Positions 19,339 to 32,418 of a DNA stretch of 32,614 bases are shown piece after piece. The DNA is taken from NCBI GenBank assembly GCA_028598975.1, contig JAQRMU010000008.1, forward strand, positions 1 through 32,614. The letters run 5' to 3'. Position 1 is the first letter of the stretch. Each line of letters starts with the position of its first letter. Under the pieces are notes generated by a model. It made no database searches, had not been told where the DNA came from, and worked only from the letters and a program-made list of their open reading frames with translations. A program made the position numbers and the translations under genes. The stretch comes from Gammaproteobacteria bacterium (GTDB lineage: Bacteria > Pseudomonadota > Gammaproteobacteria > Nitrosococcales > Methylophagaceae).

Positions 19339-19410
19339 AATTGTCTTGACGAAAAATACTTAACGTGAAAAGTTTTTTGTAGATATTGAACTTTGTTTGT
19401 TTAAAGCAAA

Positions 19411-19440
19411 AAAAAAGCCCCGATTAATCGGGGCTTTTTT
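19411..19440. terminator. Bidirectional Rho-independent terminator between peroxiredoxin and dksA
   Basis: A perfect 30-base palindrome: A-run, GCCCCGAT (19417-19424), ATCGGGGC (19427-19434) and T-run. It ends transcription in both directions, serving the plus-strand peroxiredoxin and possibly the minus-strand dksA. Confidence 0.95.
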
Positions 19441-19476
19441 ATGTCTAATATTCTAGGAAGAACATGGTGAAGCACT

Positions 19477-19524
19477 GTAGGTCGGTGTTTTAAGCCGACA
19501 CTGTTGGACTAAAGTCCAACCTAC
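19477..19524. repeat. Double-hairpin repeat (REP/MITE-like)
   Basis: GTAGGT (19477-19482) and ACCTAC (19519-19524) form the outer arms. Inside are a GTCGG/CCGAC hairpin and a perfect GTTGGACT/AGTCCAAC hairpin (19503-19520). Such cruciform units with GTAGG/CCTAC ends and TTGGACT-type stems recur in many proteobacterial intergenic regions. It sits just after the dksA stop. Only this copy is in the window. Confidence 0.55.
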
Positions 19525-19530
19525 GCAGAA

Positions 19531-19953
19531 TTAAACGCGATTCTTTTCTCTGATTTCAGCCAAAGTCTTACAATCGATACATAAGTTTGCAGTCGGGCGT
19601 GCTTCAAGGCGACGGATACCGATATCAGTACCACATGACTCACAATAACCGTAATCGCCTTTATCTAGATCTTCAAGTGACTGCTTGATCTTTTTAACGA
19701 GTTTACGTTCACGGTCACGAGTTCGCAATTCAAGTGTAAATTCTTCTTCTTGTGTCGCACGGTCATTAGGATCTGGGAAATTTGCTGCATCATCTTGCAT
19801 ATGATGTACAGTGCGATCCACTTCTTCCATTAACTCGACTTTCCAGCTATCAAGGATGGCACGGAAGTGAGCAACTTGGTCGTCATTCATATACTCTTCG
19901 CCGCTTTTTTCTACATACGGTGCGAATTTAGTATCTGTCTGTGATGAACTCAT
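19531..19953 (-). CDS. dksA: RNA polymerase-binding transcription factor DksA
   Basis: DksA enters the RNA polymerase secondary channel and, with ppGpp, controls rRNA and amino-acid promoters in the stringent response. This 140-residue protein has the coiled-coil tip motif DPNDRA with Asp61 and Asp64, and a four-Cys zinc finger (C104, C107, C125, C128 in YCESC and LCIDC), which is typical of DksA rather than the zinc-free DksA2. Its length is a little under the E. coli protein. It is transcribed alone and divergent from the CbbY-like gene. Confidence 0.95.
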   Translation of the reverse strand: MSSSQTDTKFAPYVEKSGEEYMNDDQVAHFRAILDSWKVELMEEVDRTVHHMQDDAANFPDPNDRATQEEEFTLELRTRDRERKLVKKIKQSLEDLDKGDYGYCESCGTDIGIRRLEARPTANLCIDCKTLAEIREKNRV

Positions 19954-20070
19954 CTTTAGTTAAACCTTATCAACTTTTTTAAATTAAGGCGCAATTCTAT
20001 ACCAGAAAGCACGTCATGTGTGTAATAAATTTGATACTATTTTATTCCTTTTTCAATAAGAAAACGACTA

Positions 20071-20832
20071 ATGAAACAATTAAAAGCACTTATTTTCGAT
20101 GTGGACGGCACATTGGCAGAGACAGAACGTGATGGACACCGTATTGCATTTAACCTTGCATTCAAGGATGTCGGGCTTGATTGGCACTGGGATGAGGCTT
20201 TATATGGCGAGTTATTGGCGGTAACAGGCGGTAAGGAGCGTATTCGTTATTATCTATCGCACTTCAATACTGGCTTTAAACACGATGATATTGATAGCTT
20301 GATTGTTAGCTTGCACGCAAATAAAACGAAACATTATGTTGAGTTACTAGAGTCAAATGCGATTACATTGAGACCGGGTGTTGTAAGGTTGATGGATGAG
20401 GCGCGTGAATCAGGTTTGCGATTAGCGATAGCGACAACAACAACACCTAAAAATGTAACGGCACTTGTAAAAAGCACATTAGGTGAAGAAGCATTAGCAT
20501 GGTTCGATTGTATTGCCGCCGGTGATATCGTACCTGCAAAGAAACCTGCACCAGATATTTTTGATTATTGTTTACAAGAAATAGGTTTGTCAGCAGACGA
20601 GTGTTTGGTGTTTGAAGATTCAGCCAATGGCGTGCTGTCTTCTTGTGGTGCAAATATTATGACAATAGTGACTCAAAATAATTACACACATGATGATGAC
20701 TTTAGTGGTGCGGTGACTGTTTTAGATCATTTAGGTGAACCAGAGCTTGCGTGTACTGTCATTTCAGGCCAAGGCATTGCGGGTGGCTATGTAACTGTTG
20801 ATGATTTGAGACAAATCCACGCCAATGGCTAA
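20071..20832 (+). CDS. cbbY: HAD-family phosphatase, CbbY-like
   Basis: A 253-residue HAD-IA hydrolase. Motif I FDVDGTLAETE carries the nucleophile Asp10 and Asp12, the cap domain lies at about residues 18-95, motif II is ATTTT, motif III Lys is in PAKKPAPDIF and motif IV is FEDSANG. The LAETERDGHR sequence after motif I is typical of CbbY, whose known members dephosphorylate xylulose-1,5-bisphosphate, an inhibitor of Rubisco. There is no Rubisco gene in the window, so the substrate here is uncertain. It overlaps the next gene by eight bases and probably starts an operon. Confidence 0.8.
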   Translation: MKQLKALIFDVDGTLAETERDGHRIAFNLAFKDVGLDWHWDEALYGELLAVTGGKERIRYYLSHFNTGFKHDDIDSLIVSLHANKTKHYVELLESNAITLRPGVVRLMDEARESGLRLAIATTTTPKNVTALVKSTLGEEALAWFDCIAAGDIVPAKKPAPDIFDYCLQEIGLSADECLVFEDSANGVLSSCGANIMTIVTQNNYTHDDDFSGAVTVLDHLGEPELACTVISGQGIAGGYVTVDDLRQIHANG

Positions 20833-22003
20833 GTGCATTATTTCACAGCGTGCCAGAGACATTTCCCCCTTCCATGTAATGGATATATTGGCTCAGGCAA
20901 AGCTACTTGAGGCCCAAGGTAAAGATATTATCCATATGGAAGTCGGGGAGCCTGACTTTGATACACCTCAGCCGATTATTGATGCAGGTATTAATGCACT
21001 AAAGTCAGGTAAGACACACTACATAGCTGCTCTAGGTTTGCCTGAGTTACGAGAATTAATTGCAAACTGGTATCACACGCAGTATCAGGTAAATATTTCT
21101 CCTAACCGTATCGTTGTTACTCCCGGTGCCTCAGGTGCTTTGCTCTTGGTAATGGGGGCTTTACTAGAGCGAGATAAAAAAGTCTTATTAGCTGACCCAG
21201 GCTATCCGTGTAATCGAAATTTTGCTCGCTTTGTTGAAGCTAAGGCGGCCTCTATTGCCGTTGACTCAACATCAAACTTTCAACTTACCGCGCAACATAT
21301 TAATGACTATTGGGATGATGATACTGCCGTCGCATTGGTTGCTTCACCCTCAAATCCTACTGGCACAGTTTTATCGCGCCAAGAGTTAACTGATTTATCA
21401 ATTGCTGTTAAAGCTAAAAAAGGTCACCTTGTTGTTGATGAGATTTATCATGGCTTAACGTATGATGATATTGACACACCTACGGCCTTGTCTATCGATC
21501 AAGATGCCTTTGTAATCAATAGTTTCTCAAAGTTTTTTGGTATGACAGGATGGCGCTTGGGTTGGTTAGTGGTACCTGAAGAATATGTGCCGGTTATGGA
21601 TCGCTTAGCTCAAAATTTATTTCTAGCGGCGCCAACCATGTCACAATATGCGGCACTAGCAGCATTTAACCAAAATACATTAGACATTTTAGAACAGCGT
21701 CGGCAGGTATTTGAGCAACGACGAAACAGCTTATTACCAGCATTACAGTCGCTAGGTTTGGATGTAACAGCATCACCGCAAGGTGCTTTTTATATTTACG
21801 CAAATTGTAGCCAGTTTCTTAATGATAATCAGCCCGATAGCATGGCATTATCTAAATATTGGTTAGAAAAAGCGGGTGTAGCTATAACACCGGGTAATGA
21901 CTTTGGTCATCACTTATCAGAACACTATCTTCGCTTTGCATATACAACAAATGAACAGCGATTATTAGAAGCAGTAGAAAGAATTAAAACTTTAGGAATT
22001 TAA
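20825..22003 (+). CDS. PLP-dependent class I aminotransferase
   Basis: A 392-residue fold-type-I aminotransferase. PLP Lys236 is in NSFSKFFGMTGWRLGW with phosphate-binding Arg244. Also visible are HMEVGEPDFDTP near the N-terminus, the ASPSNPTGT loop and VVDEIYHGLTYDD with the PLP-ring Asp. It resembles aspartate/alanine aminotransferases of the AspC/AatA group; the amino-acid substrate cannot be read from sequence. It overlaps the CbbY-like gene by eight bases and its stop abuts the isocitrate dehydrogenase ATG, so the three are probably co-transcribed. Confidence 0.88.
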   Translation: MAKCIISQRARDISPFHVMDILAQAKLLEAQGKDIIHMEVGEPDFDTPQPIIDAGINALKSGKTHYIAALGLPELRELIANWYHTQYQVNISPNRIVVTPGASGALLLVMGALLERDKKVLLADPGYPCNRNFARFVEAKAASIAVDSTSNFQLTAQHINDYWDDDTAVALVASPSNPTGTVLSRQELTDLSIAVKAKKGHLVVDEIYHGLTYDDIDTPTALSIDQDAFVINSFSKFFGMTGWRLGWLVVPEEYVPVMDRLAQNLFLAAPTMSQYAALAAFNQNTLDILEQRRQVFEQRRNSLLPALQSLGLDVTASPQGAFYIYANCSQFLNDNQPDSMALSKYWLEKAGVAITPGNDFGHHLSEHYLRFAYTTNEQRLLEAVERIKTLGI

Positions 22004-24223
<2,220 letters not shown>

Positions 24224-24229
24224 ATTTGT

Positions 24230-24961
24230 TTAGCTTTTAAATTTATCTAAATACAGCGCTGTTGCACCTGCAACAGCGGCTGGGATAACTAAAAAATTCA
24301 CAAATGGAATCATTGTTGCTCCCAATGTAGCGACACCAAAGCCAAGTGTTAGAGATCGTTTTTGTCTTAGTAGTGCTCGTTGTTGAGGGAATTTTATTTG
24401 ATGGTTACCCATTGGATAATCATGATAATCAATGGCTAACATCCAACTTGAAAATGCTATCCATAAGAGTGGTGCGATGATATTAACAACAGGTAGCCAC
24501 GAAAAGATAAATAATGGGATCATCCACGCTGCGAAATAAAGAAGCTTACGAATTTCATTCCAGATCATTGAGGGTGCATCTTTAAGTATTTCGTTAAAAT
24601 TTAGACCTATTGGTGCTTTCCCTTGCAGTTTAGTTTCTACCGCTTCGGCAAGAGCACCATTAAATGGTGCTGCTAATACATTAGCAATAATAGAAAAACT
24701 GAAGAAGACAATGAGCAGGAGTAAGCTGGCAAAGATTGGCCATATAATCCACATAATCCAACCAAGTAACCATTCCGGGATCCATGTTGGCATCATCGCG
24801 TTAATCCATTGATCGAATTTCGATATGCCTAGCCAAATAGCAAAGCTGAATAATAGTGTATTGATTGCCATGGGAATGTAGGCAAATTTACGAATCCCTT
24901 TTTGATGAATTAGGCTAAAACCTTTCAGTAGGTAACGAGCACCACTAAATAAATCCTGCAT
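24230..24961 (-). CDS. cysZ: Sulfate transporter CysZ-type membrane protein
   Basis: An inner-membrane protein of ~243 residues in the CysZ family, which carries sulfate into the cell for cysteine synthesis. It has about four to five long hydrophobic segments (for example IWPIFASLLLLIVFFSFSII and the last, FVNFLVIPAAVAGATAL). It also has the family segments LAAPFNGALAE, LPVVNIIAPLLW and AIDYHDYPMGNH. I start at the ATG at 24961 (MQDLFSGARYLLKG). The longer start at 25000 lies inside the upstream kinase gene and adds residues not typical of the family. It is two bases after the kinase stop, in the queF-kinase-cysZ unit, which has no other sulfur gene. Confidence 0.85.
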   Translation of the reverse strand: MQDLFSGARYLLKGFSLIHQKGIRKFAYIPMAINTLLFSFAIWLGISKFDQWINAMMPTWIPEWLLGWIMWIIWPIFASLLLLIVFFSFSIIANVLAAPFNGALAEAVETKLQGKAPIGLNFNEILKDAPSMIWNEIRKLLYFAAWMIPLFIFSWLPVVNIIAPLLWIAFSSWMLAIDYHDYPMGNHQIKFPQQRALLRQKRSLTLGFGVATLGATMIPFVNFLVIPAAVAGATALYLDKFKS

Positions 24962-24963
24962 AA

Positions 24964-26247
24964 TTAAACTTTGTCCTTTAATGAGTTTGATGCTAAACAT
25001 GCAGCACCATATGCTGCTTCAGTATGTTTGGGAGTGATGAATGATACGGGGATAGTCTGCTGACGGATAGCCTGCCAAACTTTATTCACCGCACCACCAC
25101 CTACTGTACGAATAGAACTTATAGCCGGTGCACCAGCTTGTTCTAGTCGCTGATAAGCCTGCCGTTCAATGCTGGCAATACCTTTTAGCATGCCATGCAA
25201 GAACTCAACATCATTCGTTGAGCGGGGCGATAGTCTAGGTTCTAATTCTGGGTTATTGATTGGAAAACGTTCACCTTTTGATAATAATGGGTAGTAGTCA
25301 GGCGCTTTATTCTCAAGTGAAATTAACTGGCTTAAGCGTTGTAGCTCACCAGAGTTAAAAAAATGTTTAAGTACAGCACCACCAGTATTAGATGCGCCAC
25401 CTACCAGCCATTGATCACCCAAGCGGTGACTATAAACCCCATTTTCAGGTAAAAAGATCGGCATATCACTGATTAATTTTACAACGAGTGTTGAACCTAG
25501 TGATGTAACGGCATCACCGATATGATTAGCACCCGTAGCAAGTAATGCCGCAATACTATCTGTTGTACCAGCAACAATATTAGGTGCTGATGTTAAATTG
25601 AATTGTGTGCAGAGCTCGTCAGACAATGTACCAATAAGATGCCCTGGACTTACCACATCTGGTAATTGAGAACGAACAGCAATTGAGTTAATCCACTCTG
25701 GCCATTGTCGAGTGATTGGGTCATAACCCGTTTTAAGAGCATTGTTTTCATCACTTACTCCCAATGGCGCACCGAGCTTAAAATTAATCCAGTCTGCTTG
25801 ATGTAATAAGTGACCATGAGATGGGAAGGAATGGTTTTGTTGTAAGTATGCCAATTTAGCCAAACCACTACTTGCACCATGAGCCGCCGATTCTGCAGGA
25901 GCAACATCCGCAATGTGTTGGCTTTGCTCTACTGCTCTTGCATCGTTATACATCAGTATGGGTGTAAGAGGCTGGCCCTGCTTATTTGTAATTAAGATTG
26001 AACCTGAGGTGGCATCGACTGCAATGGCTTTGACTTCATAATGTTGACAGTGTGGAATAAGTTCTGAGAGCACGTGTTTGACAATCTGCCAGTGCGCATC
26101 TGGATCTTGCTCTGAGATTGGCGAATTATCGTGTGATAGTGTCAGCGCGCATTGGCTACGGGCAATAATGTTCTGTTGTTGATCAATCGCAATAGCTCGG
26201 CACCCTGAGGTGCCGAGATCAATGCCGATATAGGCGTTATCAGCCAT
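24964..26247 (-). CDS. FGGY-family sugar kinase, D-ribulose-kinase-like
   Basis: A 427-residue FGGY kinase with ATP-binding GIDLGTSGCRAIAID at the start. VDATSGSILI, LMYNDARA, SDENNALKTGYD, AGTTDSIAALLATGA, TSLGSTLVVKL and GGASNTGGAVL follow, then a closing TVGGGAVNKVWQ. This short form and these motifs match the cyanobacterial/plant XK-1-type group characterised as D-ribulose kinases better than classical xylulokinases (~480-500 residues). It would phosphorylate D-ribulose to D-ribulose 5-phosphate. It lies 24 bases after queF and immediately before cysZ. Substrate is inferred from family. Confidence 0.8.
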   Translation of the reverse strand: MADNAYIGIDLGTSGCRAIAIDQQQNIIARSQCALTLSHDNSPISEQDPDAHWQIVKHVLSELIPHCQHYEVKAIAVDATSGSILITNKQGQPLTPILMYNDARAVEQSQHIADVAPAESAAHGASSGLAKLAYLQQNHSFPSHGHLLHQADWINFKLGAPLGVSDENNALKTGYDPITRQWPEWINSIAVRSQLPDVVSPGHLIGTLSDELCTQFNLTSAPNIVAGTTDSIAALLATGANHIGDAVTSLGSTLVVKLISDMPIFLPENGVYSHRLGDQWLVGGASNTGGAVLKHFFNSGELQRLSQLISLENKAPDYYPLLSKGERFPINNPELEPRLSPRSTNDVEFLHGMLKGIASIERQAYQRLEQAGAPAISSIRTVGGGAVNKVWQAIRQQTIPVSFITPKHTEAAYGAACLASNSLKDKV

Positions 26248-26271
26248 AACGCGTACTATTCTTAAATCGTA

Positions 26272-26661
26272 CTAAGGTAGCTGAACGGGTGTTGGTGCAA
26301 TCCAGCCTTCTTTTTTATGTTCAGCGACAACGGTTGTATAAACACCACCACGAACATTAAAAATGCCCGTGATACGCATAAAACGAGGCTCAGTTGCAGC
26401 AACGAGATCATCTAAGATCTGATTAGTGACTTTCTCATGAAATGCGCCTTCTTCACGGTATGTCCACATATAAAGTTTGAATGATTTTAACTCAACACAT
26501 TTGAGATCAGGTACGTAATCAATCTTGATCGTGGCAAAATCAGGCTGACCTGTCATTGGGCATAAACAAGTAAATTCAGAAGTTTCAATGTGAATGGTAT
26601 AATCACGTTCTGGAATCGCGTTGTCGAAGGTGTCAAGATCTTTGCTTGGAAGTGTGGACAT
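26272..26661 (-). CDS. queF: NADPH-dependent 7-cyano-7-deazaguanine reductase QueF (short type)
   Basis: QueF reduces preQ0 to preQ1 in the synthesis of queuosine for tRNA wobble position 34. The 129-residue protein is the compact single-domain form. It has the catalytic Cys34 and Asp41 in [13 protein letters not shown] and the NADPH-binding QueF motif ELKSFKLY (57-64). EGAFHE and the C-terminal RGGVYTTV are also present. It is divergent from zipA with ~60 bases between, and heads a minus-strand unit with the kinase and cysZ. Confidence 0.95.
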   Translation of the reverse strand: MSTLPSKDLDTFDNAIPERDYTIHIETSEFTCLCPMTGQPDFATIKIDYVPDLKCVELKSFKLYMWTYREEGAFHEKVTNQILDDLVAATEPRFMRITGIFNVRGGVYTTVVAEHKKEGWIAPTPVQLP

Positions 26662-26723
26662 AGGAAGTCTCGATAATGATGATAAAAACGAACTATTATC
26701 CCCTAGTTGGAAGATTAATTTAA

Positions 26724-29574
<2,851 letters not shown>

Positions 29575-30624
29575 GTGAGTGCATTAGCTGAAGCAATTAA
29601 AAAAGTAGCCACAGGTCCTCATTTATCAAAAGATCTGAGCCAAGAAGAAGCGCGATTAGCGATGATGGAAATATTGTCAGGTCAGGCGGATCCAGTTCAA
29701 GCTGCCATCTTCTTTATTTCTCTCCGAATCAAAACTGAAACAAATGAAGAAAACTTTGGTATCTATCAAGCATTACAAGCATCTACCAAACAATCTATTG
29801 CTAATGTTGAGCAGTTATTAACCATTTCAGATCCCTTTAATGGCTTTAATCGACACTGCCCTATATCTGCATTTTTACCTGCTGTATTAGCGGCATCTGG
29901 CTTGCCAACACTGTCACAAGGTGTAAAAGAGATGGGGCCTAAATTTGGAGTGACGCATTCGCAAGTATTAGCTGAAGCTGGTGTTAATGTTGATTTGACG
30001 GTAGAGCAGGCAACAGAAAGGTTAAATAAGAAAGAGCTCGCATGGACATTTATTGATCAGCGACAGGCAACGCCAGCTCTTTTTGCTCTAGAAGACTTAC
30101 GCACAAGAATGATAAAACGTCCGAGCTTGGCAACACTGGAAAAGTTAATCATGCCAATCAAAGCACAAAGCAAAACACATCTCCAAATTGGCTTTGTGCA
30201 TAAGGCTTATCCGCCTGTATTAGCATGGCTTGCAGAACAAGCTGATTTTTCATCTGCACTGATTGTTCGTGGAATTGAAGGTGGAATATTGCCAACATTA
30301 CGTGAGCCATCAAACTGTTTTCAAACCTTTACAGGTGATGCTATGGAATGTCTTATTGATCCGAATGAATTTGGTTTGAAGCAAACAACGCGTGGTGTAT
30401 TGCCAGCAGAAGGTACAGACGTTAGCACACAGCAAACCGTTGAACTAGGTTTGGGCGCATTGTCAGGTCAGTCTGGCCCTGCATTTGACAGCTTGGTTCT
30501 GGGCGGTGCAATGGCATTATGGCATTGTGGATTGCAAGCAACTCAGCAACACGCAGCTGACCATGTAAGACACGTGATTAAAACTGGTCGTGCAAACGCA
30601 TTTTTTGAACAAGGGGTTGGGTAA
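29575..30624 (+). CDS. Anthranilate phosphoribosyltransferase-like protein (TrpD/TrpD2 superfamily)
   Basis: A 349-residue glycosyltransferase-family-3 protein: a helical N-terminal domain (LSQEEARLAMMEILSGQADPVQ...FFISLRIK) followed by the alpha/beta phosphorylase-like domain (FNGFNRHCPISAFLPAVLAA, IVRGIEGGILPTLREPS). The classical anthranilate-site KHGNR-type motif of TrpD is absent and no other trp gene is adjacent, so tryptophan synthesis is unlikely. The related E. coli YbiB (TrpD2) binds nucleic acid. The start is GTG directly after the ligA stop, and yjbQ follows with no gap. Position in a zipA-ligA operon fits a DNA-linked role, but this is inference. Confidence 0.75.
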   Translation: MSALAEAIKKVATGPHLSKDLSQEEARLAMMEILSGQADPVQAAIFFISLRIKTETNEENFGIYQALQASTKQSIANVEQLLTISDPFNGFNRHCPISAFLPAVLAASGLPTLSQGVKEMGPKFGVTHSQVLAEAGVNVDLTVEQATERLNKKELAWTFIDQRQATPALFALEDLRTRMIKRPSLATLEKLIMPIKAQSKTHLQIGFVHKAYPPVLAWLAEQADFSSALIVRGIEGGILPTLREPSNCFQTFTGDAMECLIDPNEFGLKQTTRGVLPAEGTDVSTQQTVELGLGALSGQSGPAFDSLVLGGAMALWHCGLQATQQHAADHVRHVIKTGRANAFFEQGVG

Positions 30625-31041
30625 ATGGTATTTCAGCAATCGTTAAGTTTTACAACATCAGGCCGAAGTACAAACAATATCACCGATCAAGTACAGAGTA
30701 TTGTTGCCCAATCAGGTATTAATATCGGTACTTGCCATGTTTTTGTTCAGCATACTTCAGCTTCGCTGATGCTGTGCGAAAATGCAGACCCTGATGTGCA
30801 ACGTGATATGGAAACGTATATGCAGCATATCGTACCTGATGGCGACCCTATGTTTTTGCACCAAGATGAAGGGCCTGACGATATGAGTGCACATATTAGA
30901 ACCGTGCTCACCAACCCAGATCTAACCATGCCCGTGAGTGGAGGCCGTTGTGATTTAGGAATTTGGCAAGGTGTTTATCTTTGGGAGCACCGAACTCATG
31001 GCCATCAACGTAAAGTCATTGTTACAGTTCAAGGTGAGTAA
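30625..31041 (+). CDS. yjbQ: YjbQ/UPF0047 family protein
   Basis: A 138-residue single-domain protein of the YjbQ family, recognisable from HTSASLMLCENADPDVQRDM, the DGDPMFLHQDEGPDDMSAH region, and the C-terminal LGIWQGVYLWEHR. The conserved His and Glu/Asp residues form the presumed active site; E. coli YjbQ has weak thiamine-phosphate-synthase activity, but the cellular role is not settled. It is the last gene of the zipA-ligA unit, following the TrpD-like gene without a gap. No clear terminator is visible after it. Confidence 0.92.
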   Translation: MVFQQSLSFTTSGRSTNNITDQVQSIVAQSGINIGTCHVFVQHTSASLMLCENADPDVQRDMETYMQHIVPDGDPMFLHQDEGPDDMSAHIRTVLTNPDLTMPVSGGRCDLGIWQGVYLWEHRTHGHQRKVIVTVQGE

Positions 31042-31124
31042 TGAAGCAATAGAGGGCATATTTTTGAGTTAAAGAATATGGCTTTCAACCTTTATATTAT
31101 CTGCAGCAAAGTGCTTTTGACGTG

Positions 31125-31451
31125 TTATTCAACTTTTAAAAACTTGTTTAATATGTTGAGTAGGTGGGAAAGATCAAGAGGCTTGGTAATATAGTCATCA
31201 AATAATCCTTTCGCTGACTCAATATCATCTTTCATTGCCGATGCTGTTACAGCAACAATGGGGCTGCTCTTATAACTGTCCGTGTTTCTTAATCGGCGAG
31301 TTAGCTCATTGCCATCCATTTCTGGTAAATGAATATCCATTAATATTAAATCAAAATTGTGTTCTAGGGCGCTTTTCCAGCCTAACTCTCCCGTTTCTAC
31401 CATATGTAAGATATGTGGCTGTCTATCAAAAACAGATTGCAGGTAAGTTCT
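31125..31451 (-). pseudogene. Truncated response-regulator receiver domain, probably from a hybrid sensor kinase
   Basis: The frame encodes the last ~100 residues of a CheY-like domain: VETGELGWKSALEHNFDLIL, the phospho-Asp in LMDIHLPEMDG, VTASA, and the conserved Lys in DYITKPLD. The domain's first strand with the acidic pair is missing. Homology-like sequence extends upstream of the first ATG (31403), through LQSVFDRQPHILH, to a TGA at 31452-31454, immediately before the REPIN. The gene therefore lost its 5' part, which may have held a kinase or GGDEF-type module. A protein from the ATG at 31403 would not fold as a normal receiver. Confidence 0.7.
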
Positions 31452-31455
31452 TCAT

Positions 31456-31478
31456 GAAATAAAGGGGAAATAAAGGGG
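31456..31478. repeat. Short tandem duplication abutting the REPIN
   Basis: AAATAAAGGGG occurs twice in a row (31457-31467 and 31468-31478), the second copy leading straight into the repeat arm GGGGACGCTACCC. It looks like local slippage or the trace of a repeat insertion. Confidence 0.5.
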
Positions 31479-31538
31479 ACGCTACCCTTTGTTGTAGAAA
31501 AAGTAAATCTATTAATAAAAAAGGGTAGCGTCCCCTAT
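31472..31538. repeat. REPIN-like inverted pair of REP sequences
   Basis: GGGGACGCTACCCTTT (31475-31490) is followed after 29 bases by its exact reverse complement AAAGGGTAGCGTCCCC (31520-31535). Two inverted REP-like units around a short AT-rich spacer form a REPIN, an element mobilised by RAYT (IS200-like, TnpA_REP) transposases. No RAYT gene is in the window. The element sits at the broken 5' end of the receiver-domain fragment. A single related arm recurs at 32421-32441. Confidence 0.7.
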
Positions 31539-31566
31539 TTCAAGTTTGAACCGGCAACAAAAAATA

Positions 31567-31788
31567 TTAACCCTTTGGTGGGTATGGATCATTTCCGTAT
31601 GAATCTCTATCACGGATTTTTCCATCTCTACCATGAATCAATACTTCACTTTGTTGATTTCTGGCGATATCAACCGCTGCCTGACGTGCTTCTTCCTGAG
31701 TACGATGGTGAGAAGTATCTCTGGAATTACCTTCTCCACGAACACCCCAACCATCTTCTCGTTTTACTACATGCTGATTTTTACCCAT
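31567..31788 (-). CDS. DUF2188 domain protein
   Basis: A 73-residue protein of the DUF2188 family, recognised along its length: NQHVVKREDGWGVRGEGNSR, then SHHRTQEEARQAA, then SEVLIHGRDGKIRDRDSYGN and the terminal PYPPKG. These small proteins are widespread, often in mobile or accessory regions. Their function is unknown. It starts at the ATG at 31788 and lies between the REPIN and the structured-RNA stretch. No partner gene is evident. Confidence 0.88.
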   Translation of the reverse strand: MGKNQHVVKREDGWGVRGEGNSRDTSHHRTQEEARQAAVDIARNQQSEVLIHGRDGKIRDRDSYGNDPYPPKG

Positions 31789-31960
31789 TTAAAGTACTCT
31801 GTCACTTAAGAGCAAAATTGCTCAGGAGTCATATGGGGGCAAACAGCTGAGATTCAAGTAAGCATTTGTATTAAATACTTATTTGTTAGAATAGGCACAG
31901 CAGCGTAGCTTTTATTTCATTAACTTACCTTAACTAATTCTAAGGTTAAGGTGAGGTGAG
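31789..31960. other. Non-coding stretch upstream of the DUF2188 gene
   Basis: No credible ORF. ACCTTAAC (31927-31934) and GTTAAGGT (31945-31952) form a perfect 8-base stem with a 10-base loop. The promoter of the DUF2188 gene should lie here; no convincing boxes are seen. Confidence 0.4.
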
Positions 31961-32260
31961 GCGAGAGCTAAGGCATACATTCCGCTTCATATAATGTTAT
32001 CCATCAGTCGCTGACCTTTGGGCATTACGTCCACTTCTTCCGATCGACTCCACTCTCATCACAGTCAAACCTTAAGGAATCAGCTCAAGGTAGAGTGGAA
32101 ATTACATTACGCCGTCATCGAATCCACGATGAGGAGGTAGTATTGCAGTTCCGGCTCTTTCCGCTAGCCTCGTTTCATATCCCCTACCAATCGGAACCTA
32201 GCTCTGATTCAGCTAGACGTATATTGGGGACATTCAAAAATTTGGCTAACAAAGTAACCT
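31960..32260 (-). ncRNA. Hairpin-rich, RNA-like sequence; possible group II intron fragment
   Basis: About 300 bases without a protein-like frame but with several nested stems: 32049-32056 with 32092-32099 (TCCACTCT/AGAGTGGA) enclosing ACCTT/AAGGT (32069-32073, 32087-32091); CATCG/CGATG (32116-32131); GGCT/AGCC (32153-32169); CTAGCT/AGCTAG (32198-32216). Base composition is richer in GC than the flanks. Read on the minus strand, patches such as GAGCCGGAACTGC and GTGGACGTAATGCC look to me like group II intron domain I, and an HNH tail typical of intron-encoded proteins lies next to it on the same strand. I see neither a GTGYG 5' end nor a domain V, so at best it is a partial relic. Confidence 0.35.
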
Positions 32261-32310
32261 CCATCCTAAACGACCCAAAAGGGACAAGAAGAGTTAATTA
32301 AAACAAACTA

Positions 32311-32418
32311 TTAACCATCATGCAACCCATTGTGCAGTTGCATATGACAGTTGGGATGTAACAACACCAAGTTTTCCAACTTATCGCTACCGCCTTTGTG
32401 CTTTTCAATAACGTGGAA
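32311..32418 (-). pseudogene. C-terminal fragment of an HNH endonuclease, possibly from a group II intron-encoded protein
   Basis: A 35-residue reading frame ending in TAA at 32311-32313 encodes HVIEKHKGGSDKLENLVLLH then PNCHMQLH. This is the second half of an HNH nuclease motif with its conserved His, Asn and Cys-x-His. HNH domains of this type end many group II intron reverse transcriptases. The frame runs upstream only through the REP arm to a stop, with no start codon, so the rest of the gene is gone and the repeat marks the break. It was missed as an ORF because it lacks a start. Confidence 0.6.

Noticed and set aside
31575-31850. 91-codon plus-strand ORF
   Set aside because: It is antisense to the well-recognised DUF2188 gene.
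32240-32300. Possible integron attC-like core (GGCTAAC)
   Set aside because: Only a short match on one side; no paired GTTRRRY arm or integrase gene is present.
32095-32301. 68-codon plus-strand ORF
   Set aside because: It runs through the hairpin-rich region with no ribosome-binding site and no recognisable motif; the stems explain the sequence better.
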